This document shows positions 27,703-41,060 of a stretch of DNA of 64,000 nucleotides, piece by piece (positions within the stretch are counted from its first letter, which is position 1; each line of letters opens with the position of its first letter). Under the pieces are notes generated by a model. That model did no database searches, was not told the origin of the DNA, and saw only the letters and a program-made list of their open reading frames with translations. Origin of the DNA: Tubulanus polymorphus (taxonomy: Eukaryota; Nemertea; Palaeonemertea; Tubulaniformes; Tubulanidae); NCBI RefSeq assembly GCF_964204645.1, contig NC_134035.1, positions 8,432,501 through 8,496,500 of the forward strand, given 5' to 3'. Position numbers and translations under genes: made by a program.

Positions 27703-27817
27703 GGGACCCAGTTCCGCAGTTGTGAGTTATAGAGTTAACTCTGAGTTAAAGTTAGTTCATTTTCAATGAGTTAACTCAGAGTCAAATCTTACCTCACAAC
27801 CGTGGAGCTGGACCCAG
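27703..27817. mobile_element. inverted-repeat MITE, family 'CTGGACCCAG', copy 3
   Basis: About 115 bp, very similar to the copy at 6951, with GGGACCCAGTTCCGCAGTTG and its approximate complement at the ends. Confidence 0.8.
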
Positions 27818-28034
27818 TTTCACAGAATGTAACCGGAAATTCGCGAAATTTAAATTGGTTGAAATCTTTTTGATTCGGTATCAAGTAAAAATGTATCGTC
27901 GATGAAAAGTTAACTATTTCCACATAGGTGCGTGAAAAATCCACTACGAGTGAGAATCCACGGACATAAACTCTACTTTCCTAACGTTTCCAGGAGTAAG
28001 AAGATTCGCAGGTTTGGACTAAATACAAACGAGA

Positions 28035-28183
28035 CGAGTAGTGCTGAGGTTAACTATTTTATTTGACGCACGAGCTTTCGCTACTAATGTATTGTAGCTT
28101 CGTCAGGTGAATAAAGCTACTACACCTAGGGTAGCGAAAGCTTGCGCGTCAAATAAACTAGTTAACTTATGAAGTACTACTCG
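28035..28183. mobile_element. foldback element with hammerhead-like motif
   Basis: Imperfect inverted arms 28035-28084 and 28131-28183, including 'tatttgacgc..cgagctttcgctac' and its complement. On the minus strand CTGACGA (28106-28100) is followed by a GCTAC/GTAGC stem and GAAAG (28079-28075). It has the same architecture as 13621 with a different sequence. Confidence 0.6.
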
Positions 28184-28300
28184 ACGTCCAGAAGTAAGAA
28201 TGTGATTCTGTCTTGTTTTACCGGTGTCATGGAATCAGATAGTATGATTTATTTTCATATAGAATTTTTCACAAAATTGACGAACAACAATAGAATATAG

Positions 28301-28424
28301 TCCATTGGCCAGTTCGACAGTTGTGAGTTCACAAAATCATTACTCATTTCATTTAACTACTCATTGAAAACGAACTAATTCAAACTTCCGAGTTAACTCA
28401 CAACCTGTTATGGAAATAGGCCTT
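28301..28424. mobile_element. inverted-repeat MITE, family 'CTGGACCCAG', diverged copy 4
   Basis: Retains 'ccagttcgacagttgtgagtt' and an inverted 'gagttaactcacaacc' end. The middle is rearranged. Confidence 0.5.
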
Positions 28425-29981
28425 TTGAAGCAAAGGTTAGCCGGTACTAATGAAAATAGACCTCAGATAAAGAAAGGAAATATGAAATCTGGAAGGATCA
28501 GATTTTCATCGTCTTTCACTGTTGGATACATGAATACAGACGAAAGTAATTTCTATTTATAGGCGGTTTGTCGATGTTATTGTCACAGTCGTAATTGCAT
28601 CAGAATTTGCGGAGACTTAAAACCTTTAAGAATTAGAAGGTATATTGATGGTAATAATAGTCAAGAGTAGAACAATAGAGTTTTCTGCCGTACCGACGGA
28701 AACCCTAGATATGCCGAAAAAACTAAAGCAGGAAATGAAAACACTAATATGAGACATGATACATATCTATTTATCTATCATCCCCATGCACATGAGATCT
28801 AGCGTATTGAATTCAGAAATAGGGATGTTATTTTTTTTGTCTCGAAAATGACAACACGCTTTTCGATTTTTTACATCTTTATCTTATCCGAAGCATTGGG
28901 GAATACGTACGTAATTTGATAATGGCGGATTCGGTCTATCCGGTCAGTTTTTATCGCTCATTCATTTCTGTCCGAACGAATTAGAAAAATTGCGTCGCAA
29001 TAAAGTCCGTCGTATAAATAATGCTGGGTAAATCTATTTTCGGTGGCCACATATAGATTGATCGTCCATCGGCCTCTATTCCAACACGAGAGGTTTTTTC
29101 GTGTATCCCGTGTAGGAGACCTTCTGTCTGGTATCGCGCAAAAACATCGCCCGCGGGCGTAGTCGCGAGCGTACCGATGCGCTTTTGATGAAATTATTTA
29201 GTTATACGAAATGGGGAAGTCACGAAACCGTATTATTTTACGTAACAGCTCGCGGCTGGAAATTAGTAGCAGAATAATCGCCGGGCTGATTCGATCAGCA
29301 ACGATAGGAAAACGTAACAAAGCAGTTAGGTGACTTCATTGAAAAAAAACAGCAAAAATAAAGATAGAGGTTGGAATTAATATGAAAAGTTTCGTCCATC
29401 AGCTCGAAGCCGTTTGGAAGTACCGCGAGAAAATGTGCAAAATGTCGATGAATTTTCCTCATTCTACTAATCGATGCTTGACCTTGTTTCCTGAAGATGA
29501 CATCACAAGCCATTCGGAAGGGCTTTCCCAGTGATTTCCATATCAAGAACATAGTATTGATTGTTCTGCCATGTGCTGAGTCATAGGGAAACCCCGTTAT
29601 GTATATCATCAAAGCTGAACATGCTTACTTGCGCACCATGATTCATCTTTATCAGCTGTTTATACGTTATTGTATATGCGAGAACAAATCGATATTTGTT
29701 CTTAAAAGTCACGTCATTCATATTCATTTGTATTCTCTGGCGAGAATTCAAAAGTTTTTGTTTTCCCGCGCGAGAAAACAAAACATTTCGGTTTTCTCGG
29801 GCGAAAATTGAAAAAAGGGCCAATTTATCGTGCCTCTAGCCGTACAGAAAAAATGTATTAACAAATTATGACCCGAAACGACCAACATATTTAGATGATC
29901 GTACGTTTTCGAATTCGAATTGCAATCTACTTTATTCATTTTTTTATATCACTGGTAAAATGAGGGAAAGTAATGTTTGCC

Positions 29982-29982
<1 letters not shown>

Positions 29983-30034
<52 letters not shown>
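29983..30034. repeat. (TA)26 microsatellite
   Basis: Uninterrupted TA dinucleotides. Confidence 0.97.
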
Positions 30035-30035
<1 letters not shown>

Positions 30036-30547
30036 CAAAAAAAAGATATACGTGATATAAATACGTATTGTAAATATACAGACTTCGTTAGCACGAGCTT
30101 ATAGAATAGAAGATGTAATAACGAGTGAATGACTATTATTTCCTCGAATCGTCGGTTAATACGTAGGTGTTTGAAGACGCATTATCGCTCGTCTCGTGGA
30201 CGGACATATTAGGAGTTTTATGCGCGCCCGCTCTCAATGGAACGATTATCGTTCACGAATAGCCGGCCGTTTCATCCGTTTAATGCGACTATCTCAATCG
30301 AAGTCGACGGCAACCGCGTCTTTCACGAATTAAGCCACTCGCCATCAGTCGGTATTGGCTTTATGATATTTGCACGAGGGATTTCCAACGCGCCAGTCGC
30401 ATACATATGTCCGATGCGACCTTATCGCCTCGCTAATTATGTAAAGTATTGTATACGACCGCCTTGGCTCGAGTTACACAGAGCCGTGAACAATATTTCA
30501 CGTGATTTAAAGGTTCGATCCAATATAACCAAAAGGTTCGACCATAA

Positions 30548-30640
30548 AGCCCGCCGCACACGGCACAACATTTTTGTTTCGCCAAAACAGAAAACACGTT
30601 TTTCAGAAAACGTTCTTTTCGGTGACGTGTGCGGCGGGCT
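30548..30640. mobile_element. PIF/Harbinger-type MITE, 93 bp
   Basis: Perfect 14-bp terminal inverted repeats AGCCCGCCGCACAC / GTGTGCGGCGGGCT, flanked by direct TAA on both sides (30545-30547 and 30641-30643), the 3-bp target duplication of Harbinger elements. The interior is a further imperfect hairpin. It looks recent because both ends are intact. Confidence 0.85.
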
Positions 30641-31772
30641 TAAGGTGCCAGTTTTATTGAGCGACATGTAACGTTATATCCGTATGGCGCTATCATCGCC
30701 AATGTCTTTATGGCTTGCGGTGGCAATTGACTCACAGCCGGCAGGTGGTTGGTTCAAACTTAAATAAACCCGTACGATCCGACCAGGACTTTTGTAGGGC
30801 CAAATTCGGTTTTCGTATCTATTCGACTAGTGGTCGGAAATGGTAACCGAATGCGCTTCATTTCCGAACTATTTCCAGAATATAGTTCCGACTAATTTAA
30901 CTTCGGTTTCATTTAGTTCGACCATAGTCGACTAACACCAGTTCGTTCAGGGGCTGATTTGCAGTCTTTATAATGTAATGTTCCCCGACAAGCTGATTTA
31001 ACGAAGGATATCCGATGGCTATCCTACCGATTCGGGATGGCAACTGGCTTAGATTTAAACACAGATGATACAATAACGTACGCAAACGTAAACGTGCGTC
31101 TTTTTTAAACGAACAAAAAAAAACTAACGGGAATCCTTTAGAAACAGCCCCTCCCTAACCATGCAATAAGTCAGCGACCAAGGCTTCAATTCCACGTGAA
31201 AATGTCGAATAATTAAAAAGAACTTAACCGCGGAATCTATTGCCTGTAACTGAAGTGTTGTAACTTTTTTTGAAAAGAACGTTCAAATATTATTCACGGT
31301 AAATGGGATTACACGGCTCGCCTGCTATACTTAGCACACATACTTCATTAAACATGACCCAGAAAAAAATTGACTTCTACTCTTCGTATCGGTACTTTGA
31401 AACCCTTGTAATGGCAATCGATATAAGCTTTTAGCTTTGATAGTTCGTCGTATCGAATATTTTTCTGGTTTTTTTTCGTCGGAATATGATTGACCCAGAT
31501 TCTGCGGCGTGTCAAAGCAGCACCATCGATGTCATTACGAAACTCGCGGCGTTTCGCGTATTTCGCCCACGAGTCATTTTCAAAATCGCATTTTCAAAAA
31601 GACCTGCAGCGATTTTTCATTCCCGGGAGTCGACCAAACGCCATTAGTCAGCCGGATTATTTACATATTATCGGCGTTACGCCAACACGCTTTGGCATCG
31701 GGATGTTCGACGAGCTTTGCATTTTTTTCCTAATTTTGCGAAGGAAAAAAAAAACCAACGAGATATGGACTA

Positions 31773-32016
31773 TTACGGAAGCGTCCTGGGGACATATCTA
31801 TTAAAAAGATTTTTCGAGGTTAATTCCGAGTTTGTAACTCGGAATTTACTAGTTTTCTCAATTAAATGCGATTTTCGAGGTTAATTCCGAGTTTGTAACT
31901 CGGAAAAAAAATAGTTTTCTCAATTAAATGCGATTTTCGAGGTTAATTCCGAGTTACAAACTCGAAATTAACCTCGAAATTTTTTTTTATAGATATGTCC
32001 TCAGTACGCTTCCGTA
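31773..32016. mobile_element. foldback MITE, family 'ACGGAAGCGTCC', copy 2
   Basis: A 244-bp hairpin with ends TTACGGAAGCGTCCTGGGGA and its near-complement. It contains three TTCGAGGTTAATTCCGAG units in one direction and one in the other, so it looks internally amplified compared with the copy at 12974. Confidence 0.85.
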
Positions 32017-32507
32017 GACTATGAATGGATTCATTTTCAACATAGCATAACATTAACAGCATAGTATAACAAAATGCAGAATACGAAATACAGTAAATTA
32101 AACCTGAGGGGTCTAAAGAAACTAACAACTATCAATAGAACCAGTCTAGTCATATTCGTAGTAAAAATAGCGGTTGTTCGGTTGTTGACTTTGATGAGAA
32201 TTTGTTCTGATAGGGGATACGACTAATGGAACGATACCAAAATTGCAAAGAATCCTTTCTCATTCTCGTCAACTAAGAAACAAAAAAAGAATATGTAAAT
32301 TCGAGCACGAATTGGCTGTGACATAAATCTCGCGGTTCGCCAGTTGTAGGTAGGTTGGCTCTCTTTAAGAGATCCAGTTCCACCCAAGTACCCAAGTCAC
32401 GGCTAGTGCTTCTACATTAGGATTACCGGAACTCAGGAAATGCGCGTGAGCAAAATGTAGATTAGTCCTTATGAAGAGAAAAAAAACGAATGGTCCGTAT
32501 ATACAGA

Positions 32508-32590
32508 ATCCAATTCCATAAGTTGAAACGAATTCATTTTAAATGACTTAACTGAATCAAATCTTAACTCAGAACTTAATTAAACTATAG
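32508..32590. mobile_element. degraded 'CTGGACCCAG' family copy 5
   Basis: Keeps 'ccaattccataagttg', 'attcattttaaatga' and 'caaatcttaactcagaac' in family order. The ends are lost. Confidence 0.45.
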
Positions 32591-33368
32591 CAAGGCACCG
32601 CAATATTCTCATTCCATATTAAATGGCTGATCGGTTTTGTTGTTCGCTTATAGTTCTATCTTATAACGAAGGTCGAACCGTATGAATTTAAGGATCATTC
32701 TTAAGACAGGTGTCTGACGCGGCATTACCGTAGGTCCAATTACGTCGTCTTTTCGCTGACACCGAGTTAGCTTATATATCTATTATACCGAGCTATTTCT
32801 GGCGCTATCCTAACTCACAGTTGGTTAGCGCGACAGCGGTACGGCTGCGCGGCTGTTTTTCCAGAAGTCAACTCAATTTTTCGCTTCGTGGAACTGATTT
32901 TCTGATCAAAGGCTTATATTATTCAAAGAGGGCATGTACAAGGTATTACATCGATCATTAAATATACCGGTACACGCACGCACATGTAGAATGTGCGTCG
33001 TTGGTATCTCTTTGGGAACGTTTTACCCGAAAAATATTGAGGTCGAAAATGTTTATCATATTTTTGTCTCATTCCTCACCCGACACAACCGAATTACCTA
33101 TAATCAGGACCTGTTTTCGGGGTCGGTCTCGTGGGGAGGTTGTTGCCCTTTTCGTCGAGACAGAAGTAATTAAAACCCATAAATTTACACTCATCGTCTA
33201 AGAAAAATTACATCTTTTGGGGTTTATTTCTTCAAAGTAATCTAATACCGAGGTTGGGACCCCATTATAGTGGCCATTGACATGTCTGCGTTATCCGCGA
33301 AATGCCTTATATTCAGGAACCTGGCCTGAATATATAAAGCATTGTTTCGGCGATCTTGTTGGATTTAG

Positions 33369-33538
33369 CTCCGATGTACGCGACCCAGAAAAACATGGAA
33401 ACGGGGAATGAAACATGTTCGATCTCGGGAACGTTGTTTTCCGAAACCTATTTTTCGCTTCTCCTATAAAACGGGACAGGGAACACTCGGAAACGTGTCT
33501 ACGTCTCCTGTTTTCATGTGTTATGCGCGTCGGGCTTT
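33369..33538. mobile_element. Harbinger-like MITE (probable, diverged)
   Basis: 'agctccgatgtacgcgaccc' at one end and the complement of 'gttatgcgcgtcgggct' at the other, followed by TTA. It is similar in style to 14168 and 40877. The ends are imperfect. Confidence 0.4.
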
Positions 33539-34287
33539 ATTGTATCTATATTATACACTGGCGCTTGAGCAGTTTTGATTACAGATCCCGCGGCGCGCAA
33601 AAACGAGATCAACGATAAATTCAATTTCCAACAGTGATTGACTGTCGGCTGCGAGTGGATCAAGCCGTGACTGTATACAATAGGGATAACGTCAGTCCGA
33701 TGTTGCGGGGTCGATGGAAAACGAGGAATGCTTCATTTCGGAAATAACATCGACACACCGATTTGACTGCGGAGTCCAATTTCCGGTTCTATTTGTCCAC
33801 ACAATATCGCGCTACGATAAAAAATGGTCGTCAGATAAAAATACACATTTCGTTCTCACCATTAAGTGCGGTAAAAGCAGCGACGGCCGCAAGTGCGACA
33901 TTTCCTCGGCACGGGTTTTTTTTCGCTACGTCAACAGAGACGGAGACGAATGAACTCCGATCGTAAAAATGATTGCAGTTTAAAAGGCAGCGGCGGTTCT
34001 AGGAAATTCGGAAGGCCGGGATTCAGAATATTTGTAGAGACATTTCTCGCGTAATAGGTCACTAGGGGGCACCACTTTCCGTATTGAAATATTTTTGAAG
34101 AAATACATCCCAAAAGATGAAAGTATGACTGTCGAATTTGCCAACATCTGTCTTGACGAGGGAAACCTTAGTTGAAAGGCAGCGATCCGGATTCCCGAAA
34201 CCACCCCTAAATCTACCCCTGAACGGGTGTATATAACCAATCGTTTTTTGGGCACTTTTATTTCGCGACACGGTCTTACGTTAAAAC

Positions 34288-34355
34288 ACGATGGGATTCG
34301 AACCCTCTGTTACTGACAAAACCGGCGTTTCAAAACCATTTTAACAACGGCATTT
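34288..34355 (-). repeat. tRNA-like SINE head (possible)
   Basis: The minus strand reads a B-box GGGTTCGAATCCC preceded by 'gttaaaatggttttgaaacgc', which resembles an A-box region. No full cloverleaf. Confidence 0.4.
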
Positions 34356-35058
34356 ATCATACATTGCCATTATTAGTTACGAAATTGTGAACGAAAAACT
34401 CGATGAAACTTTTGACGAAAAATTTAGACATATCAAGACACTATTAGATTTAAAGAGAGCGATACGTAGTTTTAATAGTGTATTCGATGATTAAGCCCTG
34501 TTTCCAGCAGGAGTATTTAAATCGCAATTTTCAACTGAGATCTTCAATGAGTGTATCTATTTGTGTACACACTGGAGTGTGTGATGGGCCGGGATAGGTC
34601 GTTCACATGCCTCACTAAGGAATTTAAATATGGCGGCTCTCATCTGCCGTAAATTATGCTGATAACAGTATCAAAATCGTTGTATACAAGTTAATTAGGA
34701 AGAATTGGAAATTTCAACTAGCGTTATGCTAAACAACAACAAGAGTAGAAATGAATGGCCAATTATAATTGTTTGACTGCAGTTCCCCTTTAAGCCCTGT
34801 CTACATCACAAAGAGCGGATGCGCTTGGAGTTTATCTTTACACGTGTGCTCTATACACGTGTGGGATTCGATGACGCGCGTAGATTCTCGCAGAATTCTC
34901 GCTCGCAGCGATATCGGTGCCGGTGCCCCATTCAAAGCAGTCCTTCATTTAATATTATTACGTTTTTACTGTATTTTCTTATTCATTAATTTTGTAAAAA
35001 TTTTACTTGAACATAAATCATAAAAATCATAAGATTCGGAAAGTAATCTGAAACGCGT

Positions 35059-35280
35059 TTATGAACGGCTCGTAGGTAGGCATCGCTTTAATACACTGTC
35101 AATGGCCAACAGGGAAACGGCATCTCTCTTCTCTGCACCGAGATCGACCAAACCTTCCAATTTCTCAACTGCCTTACTCTGGTCACGCTTTAATACATAG
35201 CTAGTACTTGTAAAGGACCGGGAAACTAAACAACGAAATAAAGTTGGACCGCCCAACCACCTGACAAGTCCCATAAGCAT
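35059..35280 (-). CDS. short unrecognised open frame
   Basis: A 73-codon ATG-to-stop frame whose first 30 residues (MLMGLVRWLGGPTLFRCLVS and on) are hydrophobic and basic without acids, like a mitochondrial targeting sequence, followed by a Lys/Glu-rich helix-like stretch. I recognise no family and no splice site supports it. It could be a small gene, the first exon of a larger one, or chance. Confidence 0.15.
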   Translation of the reverse strand: MLMGLVRWLGGPTLFRCLVSRSFTSTSYVLKRDQSKAVEKLEGLVDLGAEKRDAVSLLAIDSVLKRCLPTSRS

Positions 35281-35865
35281 CAGCCGTGGGAATCATTTAA
35301 CGCCAATCGCGCGTCTTATATACCGTAACAATAGCCTCGCTAATGTCTGTATGTTTTTGACGATGTATCACGCAGTATCAGTGTTCGCGCAGGTGACACT
35401 GCACGAAAAATAAACAACTGACGCTCATTCACTTTCTGTATCGAGCAAAACACTTTCGGTGCCGAGTTTCGTTCGTCGTGTTCCGATATCGTGTTTTGTC
35501 AACACAAGAGAAATTAGATTCGCGGGTACGTCGAACTTCCTGTAATTTCATCACGGATCCGTCCACGCGGTACACACACGACCGGGCGTCGCGCATTTAC
35601 GCGCGCGATTTCAAGGTCGCTTAAGGAATGGGAAATTGTTTCCGAAAATATCATTGCGTATAATTCGATACGGCCATATTCACACGGCTTTTGATCACAG
35701 GATTCAATTGTAAATTTCCCTCATGCTCGCTACGAGTGGGAGGTAATATCATCGTCGACTAAAAGTAACGTTCACTTTCAATACTATAAACCGCGCTTAT
35801 TTTACTTTTCTACTCAATATAAAACGGGAAGTTTTGGTTTCCATTGACAATATTGATTGTTGATC

Positions 35866-36110
35866 GGTGTGGGCGAGTGGTTAGAGCGTTCGACTCTGGG
35901 TAGCCAAGTCATGGGTTCGAACCCTGTAAATAACCGTAAATACCCTGTAAATAACCTCGGGCAAAACACTTATCCTCATTGACTCTTTCCACCCAGGAGT
36001 AAATGGGTCTGGTCTGATACATGACTCCTGAGCGCCTTCTTGCATGTCACTTCTCACCAGGACGGATGACTGATAAATGGTTAGATTTAAAGGCTGGGGT
36101 AAAAATAGCA
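35866..36110 (+). mobile_element. tRNA-derived SINE
   Basis: The head is a clear pol III promoter: A-box-like GGGCGAGTGGTTAGAGCG and B-box GGGTTCGAACCC, correctly spaced. The body holds 'cacccaggagtaaatgggt', a segment I recall from lophotrochozoan tRNA SINEs. An open frame on the minus strand through it is incidental. Confidence 0.8.
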
Positions 36111-36170
36111 ATTCAATGGTAAATGCCGTTGAACATTGACATCACAGTAAAAACAATCAATATTATCTGG

Positions 36171-36410
36171 GTAAAAAAGTCCACAATTTAAAGAAAATGA
36201 GCATTTGACGTTTTCGACCCACTTCTATATGCCAGATTTCCAGATACATAATATCTGAGTGTTTGCGCTTGTATGACAACGACAAGTAATAATGCAGATT
36301 GCGTATTTCTCACTGCATAATAAATCAGTTTTGGAAATTACCCATAGAATCGGGTCGAAACGTCAAATGCTCATTTTGATTATTCTTTATATCGCGGACT
36401 CTTTTTTTGA
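36171..36410. mobile_element. foldback element
   Basis: Arms around 'gagcatttgacgttttcgacc' and, inverted, 'gggtcgaaacgtcaaatgctc', with a further outer match 'aaaaagtcc.../...ggactctttttt'. The inner copy keeps an ACCC/GGGT stem before CGAAAC, a decayed form of the hammerhead-like motif. Confidence 0.65.
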
Positions 36411-38860
36411 CGCCGTAAAAACTGAATAACGTTTATATAGGCCTACATTGATACATAGTACACGTTATAAGATAAGGGTTCTGTGTGTCGATGTACACTA
36501 CGTCATCAATATTGGCGTTTCAAAATAACAAAATAACAAAATTACACTTGTGAATTTCGGCGTTTGTTTTGTAATTAGATAAATTTCGCGACTCGTATTC
36601 CAGTTTTGATAAATTTTGATGATTTTAGAGTGTGGGATGTGCACTATATACGTCATCAATGTACCGGGCTAGACTGGTTGCCGGTCAATTCAATCCAATT
36701 TTCGATATATTCAAATCCAAAATAACGTTGATTTCACTTGACATTAATATTATACAATTTATATTTCAGTATTCATTGCTGGCAATGTATGCGTCATTTT
36801 TCAAGGCGTCAACGTGTGAACTTTTAGTAAGTTTTGAATTTTCTTTTTTTTTACTTCAACCGCGTCTGCTTCGGATCCGCGCGAGTACATTATGGCAATC
36901 TCGAGAATCGCGTCGCGTCAATTAAACGGATGTCGTTTTCACTTCAATTTAGAATCAATTTCGCTGACATTCGTGCGTGGATAGAAACAATCGAAGCAAC
37001 ACTGAACTAATGAGGAGAGAGAGAGAATTAATCAATAGAAATGACGTATACATCAGCTCTATTTACACCGCATCTTAAACACTTTCGTCAAATGCGCGGT
37101 CGTCTCCGGCGTCCAGAGAGTAGAGAGGCCGATCCGGTGCAGATTCGTGTTGAGAGTTCGTGTAACGGCGTGTTGCTAATTATTCATGACTTCCTGATCC
37201 GGAATAATTGCTACTCAATTACAATCGATAAAAACCAGTTAAAATATCTGAGCGCGAACTGTTGCTGCGCTCGCGTCCTGGCGCAGCCTCGTCCTTCTAG
37301 CCGGTGGTCAATGTTGCCGGTCGTTTTCGCCGAAATCCCCCGGAAATTGCAGATGTTTAACGGTAACACGTATTTCGTGCACGTTTATAATACAATATCG
37401 AGTGGCGAACGCTTTTGCGTAAGCGTGCATTCGACGACGTTTTAACAGGAAAATCTCATTATTTTCTCCGAGTAGCGGCGATGACGAGATTGCGATCGAT
37501 AATATCATCAGTTTTTATTATAACTTCGATAGTCGGTGTTTGTTTCGCCCAATGCAGGTGTCGCATGGATATTCCATTCATGATTTAGGAAATCTGAGAA
37601 CATCTTCGCGCAGTCGGTGTAGCGATTTTATTCTTAAAATGTCGGGTTGTAAAAAGCGTCGAGTTTTTTTCCTGTTATGGGCAATGATGGGACTCGGGAA
37701 TGTGAATATCCCGAGACATACCATGAACCAATATCAGAAATAAGAGAACTGAAAAAATATTTGGATTTTCGGTTTTTGAAATGGTTTTTTAAAGTGAGAT
37801 TTTTGATGATACTAGAAATATTAATACTTTGGTGTTAGCGCTATTTTGATTCGGATTTCTTTGATTTGAATTCATTTGTAAAGTTTTCAGTACAAGGCTA
37901 TCTTGGTTAAGCGACATGTAAATGTATATCAACGAATAACGCTCCCGGATCTGGAAGACTTTGATATTCGCGACGCGTAGCGAAATTGCTTAGAGTCACT
38001 AATGATGCAGATAATCTCAAAACCATAATTCGAAAACGACCGAAGACTATTCACTGCAGGCTTTTTCAAATGATCTGTATACACGTTCTTTTTTCGGGGC
38101 AACTGACGCGCGAGTCATGAGGCATTCTTACTGAAGCGATATTGACGGGAACAATTCATTTTAGACTATTTTGATTCGTACAAAAAAATTTCGAAGAAAA
38201 ATCGCCGATGTACTTACCTAGATTGCCAGTGTCGTCACGCATCGAAGTAGGCAATATATCCGTTTAAACTGATTTGAATATGACGAAAGCAAGAATGCGT
38301 TCAAGAAACATGATGTGTCTCGCGGTACCAACAGCACCGATGCCGCGTATGTCTCATTACACAAATGATGACAGCGGCGAAGCGACCCGCTTCTCACTGC
38401 GTGGACTTTCGTTCAAACCTCTCTAATTGAATAATAGAGCGCAGCGTCGTCGCTTTCGTACCGAAATATACTTTCAGTTGCTGGCCGGGTCACATCCTAT
38501 TACGGCCGGGAAACACCGCAGACGACGATAGCAACGAGATAACACTAAAACACGACGAATGACATTTCGCGCTAGATATTTTCAGCGTATTTAGTGTAAA
38601 CTGTAAAACAAGTTGTCATAGAATCAACTGCAGTCAGTACTGGTTGTTCGGGTTATATTTTGAATCAACGACAAAACTGGTAACCGTGTAATAAGAATTT
38701 CCGAATTTCCGAATTCGTCTGAATGTGTCAGTTTCAATATCCACCTCATTTTTTTGATTGGGCGACCGAAAACTATCAAGACGTTAATTGAAAATGGACT
38801 TATTTCTAATCGAGTTATTTATCATTTTCTATTTCTATTTTATTTACACTCAAACCCATT

Positions 38861-38955
38861 TACGGAAGCGTCCTGGGGACATCACTTACGAGAAACAGCA
38901 ATTCTTATTTTTAGTTGAGATATATCTCAACATTACGGAAGCGTCCTGGGGACAT
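38861..38955. repeat. two direct fragments of the 'ACGGAAGCGTCC' family
   Basis: TTACGGAAGCGTCCTGGGGA occurs at 38861 and again at 38934 in the same orientation, separated by about 50 bp. They are solo ends rather than a full hairpin. Confidence 0.75.
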
Positions 38956-40876
38956 GAGAAAAGAAATTTTACTGATTGTATTTCTCTTCAGTTAACACCG
39001 GTACTTAACCAACAGTCTATCAAATTAGTGGCGTCTGACGATTGTGCGTTTGAGTCTCATAACAGTGTTAATTGCTCGAGAGATATAGTTTCACGTACTC
39101 GCGTCACTGTCGGGAGATATCATTATTTGTATTCGACTCGGAGCGTTCGAAGGACGAAGGTTCGCGTCCAGTTTCTTAGAAAATTGCCTTGACCGTTACA
39201 TATGTAAGGCAACATAAGTGTCGGATAAATCTGGAACAACAAAATTGTGTTCATTAGGTTTTGCGAAGCTTCCCGTCTACAATTCTTATTCCTACTGGTA
39301 TTTCTATATCCGATAGCGTAGATAGACTCCGCTGAAGTCGTATCCGATCTGATAGCCGGTCAAGTCGGACAAGTTTCCTCGACTAAACTTTATCATACAG
39401 AAATCCAAGTTTGATCCTCTTAATTCCGACCGACGCGGAATAATTTATCTTGCATGATCCTTCCCTTTGTACTATTACCATTTCGCACAAAATATTTCCA
39501 TATTTTTGCTAAATTTCGTATCAGAATAGAAAATGATTTTCAATATAAAATGACATTTCAAATCGGTAAATGTTTGGTATCTCAATTGTAGTCGATGTAA
39601 CATCAGCTTAATTTAAAACCCTTTACGCTGCTGAGGTCTATTTTCGCCCTATGCTGAGCCTTTTTGTAAAAGTTTGCCTTATTTTTAAAAACTGCAATTG
39701 ATCTATTTTTCACACGAGACACATAAAACTAATAGTGAATATATATTTTCATAATTATGACATTTTGCATCCGATAGCGGCCATTTTGATACATATGGTT
39801 GACCATACTAAAAACCACCATTTTCCGAAAAATATATCTCGAGAAATCGAAAATGAAAACCAGTAAAATGATTATGGAGAGATGGCAGCACTGTACGGCA
39901 ACGGGAGTGATAATATGGAACGAACGCCAGAATAGAAAAGAAATTCAAATTTTTGGTTATTATTTCGATTTTCCCGCTGATACCCATGAGCAATCTACAA
40001 TATATTGACGATTGCAAAACAATATTATTGAAAGATTTTTTTTTTGTAAAGTGCTGACAATTCAAAACAAAACGTTCGCCGTTGTGCTGCAGTCATTTCG
40101 AAAAGAATAGCTAATATGCGAGCTCTGCACGTCAGCCGCACAAAAAGTGACGCCCTAGAAGCGTGCATAGCACGTCGATAGCACTGAAAGGATAAAAGTC
40201 GACCAAATTGGAGACCTCAACTATCATATGTTACTATTTACAAGCCCTATATGAGTTAGCCTAATTAAGGGAACCAAAGTTGTACGTCGGTCATTGACTG
40301 AATTACGCACGTCATGTAAGCCTGTTGGTCACACCCAGTTAGTGAAAAAGAAATGTACCCGTTTTGTACACACGATATATACATTCTAATACCAATATTA
40401 CCTCATTCCTTGAATAATACAACTAGTCACTGAGTCTTAAATGTTACAACATCGAAAATTTATGTAAGCGAAAAATTCCAAATTGTATGATCTTTAATGA
40501 GAGTTCACGGTAGTTGCTGACAAAGAGACAGTCACTGTCAAAGTCAAAATCTTTTCTTCAATTTCAAGTTCATATTGATGATGGTGAGTTTATAACTCAC
40601 TTTAAACAGAATTTAAACACCTGACAACGATTTGATAGTGAGCGTTCGAAACGTCGTGTATTTCGATTTTAAATCTTAATAAATGAAATTGGTTTTTAAT
40701 CTTTTAACTTCTGAGTGGGTTTTAAACTTATCTGTTCTCCGAGTTAGAGTGTACCGGCTATATGGCTACCATCATATTAATGAAATTTTTTCCGGTGCTA
40801 AGCAGAAATAAACCATTAATGCGGGACTGTTAATTTTCCTGGAGACAGATTGATTAGCGTCAGCGAAATAATTGTT

Positions 40877-41060
40877 AAAGCCCAACGCAAACGACGGAAG
40901 GAAACGCGGAAACAAGCAACAGAAACATATTTCCAAGCGTTTTTCTGTGTCGTGTGTGTTTACGGGAGACGTGGCTTTGAGAAACAGTGCTTCCGAGACC
41001 AAACATGATTGATTCCGTGTTTCTGTTATTTTGCGTGTTTTTCTGCATCGGGTTTCAATA
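40877..41060. mobile_element. Harbinger-like MITE (probable)
   Basis: 'aagcccaacgcaaacgac' at the left and the complement of 'cgtgtttttctgcatcggg' at the right, preceded by TTA. It lies just beyond the stop of the minus-strand gene ending at 41090, so it may be part of that gene's 3' UTR. Confidence 0.45.

Noticed and set aside
30237-30671. 144-codon plus-strand open frame
   Set aside because: Its last third reads through the Harbinger-type MITE, and the rest has no homology I recognise.
37041-37445. 134-codon plus-strand open frame
   Set aside because: No domain, no leader or splice support, composition like the surrounding DNA.
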